The position numbers and the translations under genes are program-made. From the NCBI GenBank assembly GCA_002322865.1, contig DCOH01000002.1:291834-298296 (forward strand): DNA of 6,463 nt, read 5' to 3'. Under the pieces are notes generated by a model, which was given only the letters and a program-made list of their open reading frames with translations, did not search any database and was not told the origin of the DNA. Positions 1-4,420 of this stretch are shown here, piece by piece (position 1 is the stretch's first letter; each line of letters begins with the position of its first letter). Source of the DNA: Sphingobacterium sp. UBA1575 (GTDB taxonomy: Bacteria; Bacteroidota; Bacteroidia; Sphingobacteriales; Sphingobacteriaceae).

Positions 1-50
1 TCCTCGCAATGACGCGGCGGGGTGCAATGACGCAGGCTCAATGGAATGAC
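1..50. repeat. Short repeat cluster with GCAATGAC units, cut by the window edge
   Basis: The 10-mer GCAATGACGC occurs at 6-15 and again at 24-33, and a degenerate third copy (GGAATGAC) lies at 43-50, so the unit recurs every 18-19 bp. Read on the minus strand, the edge is GTCATTGCGAGGA. This resembles the GTCATTGCGAGG core of short interspersed repeats that I recall from intergenic regions of many bacterial genomes. The cluster sits immediately downstream of the miaA stop codon and is GC-rich compared with its surroundings. It contains no coding sequence, and most of the element probably lies outside the window. That it is an interspersed genomic repeat is inference; the local repetition is seen directly. 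Confidence 0.5.
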
Positions 51-57
51 CTTTCAT

Positions 58-987
58 TCAAAAATCTATCCAATTGATCTCCACCCCATCTTTTTCCATC
101 TTCCGAAAAAAGGTCATCTGCCGCTTCGCAAAACGATGGATCTCCGTCCTCAGCTTTTCCACAAATTGTCCATAATCCAATTCCCCATTCAAATACCTCG
201 CCGCGTACTTATATTCCAAGCCAAACCAGTCCAATTTCTCCAAACCAATCCCATCCTCCATCAACTTTTCCACCTCAGGAATCAATCCCTCCCTTAACCT
301 ACTGTCCAACCTCTTATCAATCCTGCTCCTTCGCAGCTCCAAAGAAGGGTTTAGTCCAAAAGCAATATAATCCTTCACCAAAGGCCCTTTAACCTCCGGA
401 ACATCATTTTCCTTCAAATAATTCAAAATCTCCAAGGCCCGGATCAAGCGTTTCTTACTATCCCAATCAATCTGGAAATCTTCAGGAATCTCCATTTCCT
501 TTATCCTCAAAATCAATTCCGACTTCGATAAACCCTCCATCTCCAAATGAAAATCCACATTCTTCGGAACAGCACTATAAATCTGCTCCATCAACAAAGA
601 AAGTATATAAGACCCCGTTCCACCACATAATATCGGTCTTTTACCCCTGGATAAAATATCACGATACACCCTCTCAAAATCACGTTTGAACTGTTTCACA
701 TCATATTCTCCCAAAGGCGAAATAATATCGATCAAATGATAAGGTACCTCCTCATATTCCTTCAGATCCTTTCCGGTTCCAATATCCAATGACCTGTAAA
801 CCTGCCTGGAATCGGCAGAGATAATCTCGCCATCAATCTTCCTTGCCAATTGAACCGCTAGCCTCGTTTTCCCCGAAGCCGTAGGACCCAATAGGATAAC
901 AAGAAAATCAGGCGAAAGAATATCCTTCGCCTGATCTATTTTTTGCAATATGTAATCTATTGGTTCTAAATCACAAATTTTGTCCAT
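58..987 (-). CDS. miaA: tRNA dimethylallyltransferase (MiaA family, Bacteroidota MiaA1-like variant)
   Basis: This enzyme transfers a dimethylallyl group from DMAPP to N6 of adenosine 37 in tRNAs that read codons starting with U; it is cytoplasmic. The 309 residues are close to the usual length (about 300-316). Seen in order: the P-loop GPTASGKT (34-41), the substrate/catalytic motif ADSRQVY (58-64), GTGKDL (70-75), PYHLIDI (82-88), GGTGSY (122-127) and the C-terminal AKRQMTFFR (287-295). Canonical MiaA has GTAKP and HHLID at the third and fourth motifs and an HPND-type segment before the RALE helix. Here they read GTGKDL, YHLID and DWDSKKRLIRALE, which matches the second MiaA type I recall from Bacteroidota. 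The ATG at 985-987 lies inside the upstream oxidoreductase gene (22-bp overlap) and gives about 27 residues before the first beta-strand. A TTG at codon 14 (946-948) is the alternative start. Translation is probably coupled to the upstream gene. No convincing terminator is seen downstream. Confidence 0.93.
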   Translation of the reverse strand: MDKICDLEPIDYILQKIDQAKDILSPDFLVILLGPTASGKTRLAVQLARKIDGEIISADSRQVYRSLDIGTGKDLKEYEEVPYHLIDIISPLGEYDVKQFKRDFERVYRDILSRGKRPILCGGTGSYILSLLMEQIYSAVPKNVDFHLEMEGLSKSELILRIKEMEIPEDFQIDWDSKKRLIRALEILNYLKENDVPEVKGPLVKDYIAFGLNPSLELRRSRIDKRLDSRLREGLIPEVEKLMEDGIGLEKLDWFGLEYKYAARYLNGELDYGQFVEKLRTEIHRFAKRQMTFFRKMEKDGVEINWIDF

Positions 988-2138
988 TTTTCATTGCTTT
1001 CGTTGCTTTTCACAACGGTTTCGATAAAGGCCATTCCACGAACACCATCATAAACATTTGGAAAATCCAACGCCTCTGCCGATGGTTCTGTTCCTTCCAT
1101 CTTCGCCGAAACCGTCAAGGCAAAATTCCTATAGATATTCGCAAAGGATTCCAACAATCCTTCCGGATGACCCGCTGGTATACGCGTATTGTGAGTTGCA
1201 AAAGAACTTAAGGTAAAAGGAGCAGCATAAGCATTTCCGGTACGGTAGATCTGTCTCGGCTGATCCAACATCTTAATGATCAAATTGTTTGGGTCTTCGT
1301 TCGCCCATTCCAAACCACCTTTTTCACCATAGATACGGATCCTAACGGCGTTTTCCTCGCCCGCAGAAATCTGGGATGCCATCAATACACCTTTTGCTCC
1401 CTGCTCAAAATGCAGCAATACCGATCCATCATCGTCCAATAAACGTCCTTCCACAAAAGTGGTCAGGTCTGCACATAACTCCGTAATCTTCAAACCCGAT
1501 ACGTATTCCGCCAAATGTGCAGCATGCGTACCGATATCACCCATGACCAAGGATTTTCCGGAACGTTTTGGATCAGCCCGCCAAGCAGCACCCGCATTCC
1601 CCTCACGCTCGCTCAAGCGGCTTAACCAACCTTGAGGATATTCCACAACGATCTTACGGATCTTGCCAAAATGTCCTTCCTTCACCATAGCTTTCGCCTG
1701 TTTCACCATCGGGTAACCCGAATAGGTATGGGTCAGGCAAAGCGTTTTACCTGTACGCTCTACGATTTCCTTTAATTCCTGGGCCTCTTCTAAGGATACT
1801 GTCATCGGTTTTTCAACCACCACATCGAATCCATTTTCCAAGGCCAACTTTGCCGGACCAAAATGCAGAAAGTTTGGTGTAACGATGGTCACAAAGTCCA
1901 TGCGTTCCCCTTCAGGAAGCTTGGCTTCTTCCGCGATCATCTGCTCATAAGTTTCATAAACGCGTTCTTCGGGCACAAAAAGATCCTGACCCGATTTAAG
2001 GGAAACTTCACGGTTTACACTGAAGGTTCCACAAACTAATTCTATTTTTCCATCCATAAAGGCAGCAATCCGGTGTACGGCGCCAATAAACGCGTCGTTT
2101 CCTCCACCGACCATGCCCATGCGTAGTTTACGTTTCAT
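966..2138 (-). CDS. Gfo/Idh/MocA-family NAD(P)-dependent oxidoreductase
   Basis: This is a probable soluble dehydrogenase acting on a sugar, inositol or related polyol; the substrate cannot be read from sequence. The 390 residues fit the family. The N-terminal Rossmann fold starts at once with GMVGGGNDAFIG (8-19), a variant of the usual GxGxxG. Next come TPNFLH (87-92), where the fold meets the cofactor, and the family signature EKPMT (109-113) with the likely catalytic Lys110. The second, alpha/beta substrate domain carries GDIGTHAAHL (200-209), whose Asp201 and His205 match the conserved catalytic D-x-x-x-H pair. The start is the ATG just before the Rossmann strand. The gene follows the 256-residue protein gene after 53 bp and its stop lies inside miaA, so all three may be one transcript. 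No sugar-catabolic genes, transporter or regulator are in view, so the pathway is open. All key residues are present. Confidence 0.92.
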   Translation of the reverse strand: MKRKLRMGMVGGGNDAFIGAVHRIAAFMDGKIELVCGTFSVNREVSLKSGQDLFVPEERVYETYEQMIAEEAKLPEGERMDFVTIVTPNFLHFGPAKLALENGFDVVVEKPMTVSLEEAQELKEIVERTGKTLCLTHTYSGYPMVKQAKAMVKEGHFGKIRKIVVEYPQGWLSRLSEREGNAGAAWRADPKRSGKSLVMGDIGTHAAHLAEYVSGLKITELCADLTTFVEGRLLDDDGSVLLHFEQGAKGVLMASQISAGEENAVRIRIYGEKGGLEWANEDPNNLIIKMLDQPRQIYRTGNAYAAPFTLSSFATHNTRIPAGHPEGLLESFANIYRNFALTVSAKMEGTEPSAEALDFPNVYDGVRGMAFIETVVKSNESNEKWTKFVI

Positions 2139-2166
2139 AAGGTGTGAATTTCGATTGATTAAGCGT

Positions 2167-2174
2167 TAAATATA
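2167..2174 (-). promoter_or_regulatory. Weak candidate -7 box before the oxidoreductase gene
   Basis: On the minus strand the 53-bp gap contains TATATTTA, which matches the Bacteroidota -7 consensus TAnnTTTG at five of six fixed positions. It would start a transcript about 20-25 nt before the oxidoreductase ATG. No matching -33 TTTG is seen at the usual spacing, and the region is AT-rich, so a chance match is likely. The alternative is that the gene is served only by the promoter of the gene upstream. Confidence 0.22.
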
Positions 2175-2191
2175 AGAAATTAAACAAGCTT

Positions 2192-2962
2192 TTAAACAGT
2201 ATAGACCAATTTAATGCTTCCAGAATTGGAAAGGAGGTACCCTTCTGGAAAGGCCAACCTGATTTGCTCCAGTTTCTCCAAATCATCGATAGGAAACTGT
2301 GTGCCACCGCTTATCCAAAATTGTTGGGCAGGTTTTTCGGCTATTTTCCGAAATCCAATAACGGCCAAAGAGGAGTCTTGGCTCCAATCTTTATCGCTAT
2401 AGGTCATGATATCGTCCGGCTTAAAATGAGCTATAAATCCCTTCAGCAGTTTGGAAATGCCCCCTAATACTAAAAAATCTGCTTTATGGCAGAAACGGAG
2501 CAGTTCAAAGGAGCGATAATCGGAAGGTTTGTCCAGCATTTTTCTTCCTCCGCTGAACACGGCCAATGAAACCAGTTCACCCTGATGGAATAACCCATAT
2601 CGGTATTTGCCAGGTAAAGGGATTTGGAGGTGATGTTCTTCCTGGAAATCTAGGGCTACCTTTTTATCCACCCGCGCAAGGACCGTATCCCGTGCATAGA
2701 TCTTTTTGGCTAGGCCCGCCATTACCTTCAGCCTATTGATCACCTTATCCTGCTGGGCAACAAATTGATGAACGTTCAGGTAGACCGTTTTTTTAGCTTG
2801 ATCGAGCATAGGATCCTTGCCCTGCCCCTCAGCCATCAGAATTTTAAAGCTTAATTCCGGAGCATCAAATACCACGGCCCTACCAGCGATATCCATCTCC
2901 AAAGCAACCTCCAACTCGGAAGAAAGTGTCTGAAGGATAGCCTGGTAATCGATCTGTTGCAT
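2192..2962 (-). CDS. Uncharacterised protein with a phage-endonuclease-associated (GNAT-like) C-terminal region
   Basis: No named family is recognised with certainty. The 256 residues have no signal peptide or membrane segment, so the protein is probably cytoplasmic. Residues 1-80 look like a separate N-terminal part with no recognised motif. From about residue 86 the order of motifs is distinctive: KKIYARD (86-92), FQEEHHLQ (106-113), YGLFHQGELVSLAVF (122-136), ELLRFC (153-158), LGGISKLLKGFI (166-177), MTYSDKDWS (186-194), IGF (202-204), and a terminal SNSGSIKLVY (245-254). I recall this same order from the C-terminal part of several phage-encoded endonuclease-like proteins, where it follows a nuclease or zinc-finger segment. 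The G-G-x-S-K-L-L and later G-F elements also suggest an acetyltransferase-like fold. No HNH, GIY-YIG or zinc-finger motif is visible here, so nuclease activity is not claimed. The gene is divergent from def and leads the run towards miaA. Confidence 0.8.
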   Translation of the reverse strand: MQQIDYQAILQTLSSELEVALEMDIAGRAVVFDAPELSFKILMAEGQGKDPMLDQAKKTVYLNVHQFVAQQDKVINRLKVMAGLAKKIYARDTVLARVDKKVALDFQEEHHLQIPLPGKYRYGLFHQGELVSLAVFSGGRKMLDKPSDYRSFELLRFCHKADFLVLGGISKLLKGFIAHFKPDDIMTYSDKDWSQDSSLAVIGFRKIAEKPAQQFWISGGTQFPIDDLEKLEQIRLAFPEGYLLSNSGSIKLVYTV

Positions 2963-2966
2963 GCCG

Positions 2967-2974
2967 CAAAATTA
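2967..2974 (-). promoter_or_regulatory. -7 promoter box for the 256-residue protein gene
   Basis: On the minus strand this reads TAATTTTG, a perfect match to the Bacteroidota -7 consensus TAnnTTTG. No clear TTTG sits 19-21 bp further upstream (the nearest TTTG is about 29 bp away). The box ends only 4 bp before the ATG at 2960-2962, so the predicted transcript would have almost no 5' leader. The short leader is inferred from the box position. Confidence 0.5.
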
Positions 2975-3014
2975 GCTTAATTCAATAGAATATCCGCTAA
3001 TGCCAAATAATTAA

Positions 3015-3022
3015 TAACTTTG
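3015..3022 (+). promoter_or_regulatory. -7 promoter box for def
   Basis: TAACTTTG matches the Bacteroidota -7 consensus TAnnTTTG perfectly. It ends 18 bp before the def ATG, predicting a leader of roughly 12-15 nt. A good -33 TTTG at the usual spacing is not apparent. Together with the opposite-strand box at 2967-2974 it makes the 78-bp intergenic region a compact divergent promoter pair. Confidence 0.6.
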
Positions 3023-3040
3023 TGCTGAAAATTGAAATAA

Positions 3041-3628
3041 ATGAAATTACCTATAGTAGCCTATGGCGATCCAGTTTTGCGTCAGAAGGCTGAAGAGATT
3101 GAAGAGGATTACCCTGGATTGAAGGAACTGATCGATAACATGTTCGAAACCATGTATGCCGCCAATGGGGTAGGGCTTGCCGCTCCACAGATCGGTCTGC
3201 CGATTCGTGTATTTGTTATTGATGCCAGTCCTTTTGGCGAAGATGATGAGGATGGACCTGGAGATCCTTCTGCAAAGGATTTCAAACGGGTATTCATCAA
3301 CCCCATTCTCGTGGAGGAATCCGGTGAGAAATGGGCATTTTCAGAAGGCTGCCTAAGTATTCCGCAGATCAATGAGGAAGTGTTGCGTAAGAAGAATGTG
3401 GTGATCAATTACCTGGATGAAAACTTTGAAGAGCAGGAGGAAGAATTGACAGGGCTAGCGGCTCGTGTGGTGCAGCATGAATATGACCACATCGAAGGAA
3501 AGCTTTTTATTGATAAGATCGGACCGCTGAAAAAGGCCATGTTGAAAAGTAAACTGGATAATATCGCAAAAGGATTGGTTCGCGTAGCTTACAAGATGTC
3601 CTTTCCGCAGATGAAAAAGAAACGGTAA
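3041..3628 (+). CDS. def: Peptide deformylase
   Basis: This metalloenzyme removes the formyl group from the N-terminal methionine of nascent proteins at the ribosome. The 195 residues are normal for the Bacteroidota form. All three catalytic motifs are intact: GVGLAAPQIG (43-52), EGCLSIP (102-108) with metal ligand Cys104, and HEYDHIEG (146-153) with ligands His146 and His150 and catalytic Glu147. Between strands there is an acidic, Gly/Pro-rich loop at about 65-80 (Gly-Glu-Asp-Asp-Glu-Asp and following), longer than in E. coli def. The C-terminus ends in a basic KKKR. The ATG is fixed by the conserved N-terminal sequence (PIVAYGDPVLR) and by the promoter box 18 bp upstream. No translation partner such as fmt is in view. 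The gene converges on the membrane protein gene downstream, separated by a shared terminator. Confidence 0.98.
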   Translation: MKLPIVAYGDPVLRQKAEEIEEDYPGLKELIDNMFETMYAANGVGLAAPQIGLPIRVFVIDASPFGEDDEDGPGDPSAKDFKRVFINPILVEESGEKWAFSEGCLSIPQINEEVLRKKNVVINYLDENFEEQEEELTGLAARVVQHEYDHIEGKLFIDKIGPLKKAMLKSKLDNIAKGLVRVAYKMSFPQMKKKR

Positions 3629-3664
3629 GAATACCTTTATTGAAAAGAAACGGTAAGCACACCT
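3615..3664 (+). repeat. Short tandem duplication across the def stop codon
   Basis: The 15-mer AAAAGAAACGGTAAG occurs at 3615-3629 and again at 3643-3657. The similarity continues for seven more bases (AATACCT versus CACACCT), giving 22 aligned positions with two mismatches and a 28-bp period. The first copy encodes the last residues and stop codon of def; the second lies in the 3' untranslated region. This looks like a recent local duplication that left the reading frame unchanged. Confidence 0.75.
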
Positions 3665-3677
3665 AAAAAAATAAATC

Positions 3678-3702
3678 AGCTGGTCATTGACCGGCTTTTT
3701 TT
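3678..3702. terminator. Bidirectional rho-independent terminator between def and the TRIC-family gene
   Basis: AGCTGGTC (3678-3685) pairs with GACCGGCT (3689-3696) around a 3-nt loop, giving eight pairs with one G-T wobble. On the plus strand it runs into a T tract (3696-3702), as expected for def. On the minus strand the same stem is followed by a T-rich tract (complement of 3665-3676), so it can also end the converging gene. The plus-strand T tract overlaps the stop codon of the minus-strand gene. Confidence 0.88.
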
Positions 3703-4318
3703 ATGATTTATTTTCTATCATGGGTACACTCGGTAGGGAAAGATTGTATTTAACCGATACAAAGCGGATGGTAAAGACAACAGATGCAGAAATAAAGGCG
3801 ACGATTCCATCGGATAGGGGAGTGAGGGAAAGCAGCACATAGATGATGGCACCTGCCAGACAGGCCGAAGCATAGATCTCTTTTCTTAATATCAAAGGGG
3901 TCACATTCATCAGCACATCCCGGATCACCCCTCCCATGCAGGCGGAGAACATCCCCAGCATGACCGCCGATATGGCACTACTTTCATAGGCAATGGATTT
4001 CTCCACACCTACCACGGTAAAGAATCCAATCCCGATGGCATCGAATAAAAACAGGGTCCTTGCAAAGTTGTCCAATTGTTTGTTCAGGATGATGGAGAGG
4101 ATCACGCCGATAAAAATAGCGATCAGGTAATTGCCATCCTCCACCCATACTGGCCGGATGTTCAGGAAAACATCACGCAGCGATCCGCCACCAATGGCTG
4201 TCACAAAACCCATAAAGGTCGCACCAAAAACATCAATACCATTTCTGTTTGCCGCCATTGCTCCAGATATTGCAAACACCATGGTACCCAAAAGATCGAT
4301 GTAATAAATAAAACTCAT
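3701..4318 (-). CDS. TRIC/UPF0126-family (YicG-like) inner-membrane protein
   Basis: This is a small polytopic membrane protein of the bacterial TRIC (trimeric intracellular cation channel-like) family, also called UPF0126. Members have been linked to monovalent cation conduction and, for YicG-like proteins, to glycine uptake; the sequence does not decide between them. The 205 residues show about seven hydrophobic segments. The family's internal duplication is clear. Repeat one runs from DLLGTMVFAISGA (8-20) to the kinked-helix motif GGGSLRDVFLN (43-53). Repeat two runs from DAIGIGFFTVVG (93-104) to MGGVIRDVLMN (128-138). Both G-G-x-x-R-D motifs, which bend the pore-lining helices, are intact. 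The C-terminal tail after about residue 190 is short and polar. The ATG opens directly into the first helix. The M56 peptidase terminator lies upstream, so the gene is probably transcribed alone; a weak box at 4341-4348 is the only promoter candidate. Confidence 0.93.
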   Translation of the reverse strand: MSFIYYIDLLGTMVFAISGAMAANRNGIDVFGATFMGFVTAIGGGSLRDVFLNIRPVWVEDGNYLIAIFIGVILSIILNKQLDNFARTLFLFDAIGIGFFTVVGVEKSIAYESSAISAVMLGMFSACMGGVIRDVLMNVTPLILRKEIYASACLAGAIIYVLLSLTPLSDGIVAFISASVVFTIRFVSVKYNLSLPSVPMIENKS

Positions 4319-4340
4319 TGATTCTGCCAGTATCGTCCTA

Positions 4341-4348
4341 CAATAATA
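4341..4348 (-). promoter_or_regulatory. Weak candidate -7 box for the TRIC-family gene
   Basis: On the minus strand this is TATTATTG, five of six fixed positions of TAnnTTTG, ending 22 bp before the ATG. It lies just after the terminator of the upstream gene, where a promoter is needed. No clear -33 element is present, and the sequence is AT-rich. Confidence 0.3.
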
Positions 4349-4358
4349 AGAAATATTA

Positions 4359-4391
4359 AAATAAAAAAGTGGACTCCGCAGAACCCACTTT
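4359..4391 (-). terminator. Rho-independent terminator of the M56 peptidase gene
   Basis: Read on the minus strand, AAAGTGG pairs with CCACTTT (4385-4391 and 4366-4372). The pairing extends inward through G-T, T-G, T-A and C-G to a TGCG loop, an 11-pair stem closed by a C(UGCG)G tetraloop of the stable UNCG type. It is followed by the T-rich tract TTTTTTATTTT. The hairpin lies about 30 bp after the stop codon at 4421. Confidence 0.85.
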
Positions 4392-4420
4392 AACTAAACA
4401 ACAAAACAAATGATTTTTAA

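Noticed and set aside
1..50. CRISPR array remnant
   Set aside because: The repeated unit is only 8-10 bp with 18-19 bp spacing, too short for a CRISPR repeat and spacer.
45..58. Small hairpin AATGA-CCTT-TCATT as a miaA terminator
   Set aside because: The stem is only five weak pairs, overlaps the stop codon, and is not followed by a T tract on the minus strand.
46..297. Plus-strand open frame opposite miaA
   Set aside because: It is antisense to the well-supported miaA coding region, has low-complexity composition and no recognisable motif.
3109..3408. Minus-strand open frame within def
   Set aside because: It is antisense to the catalytic core of def; composition reflects the complementary strand and there is no family match.
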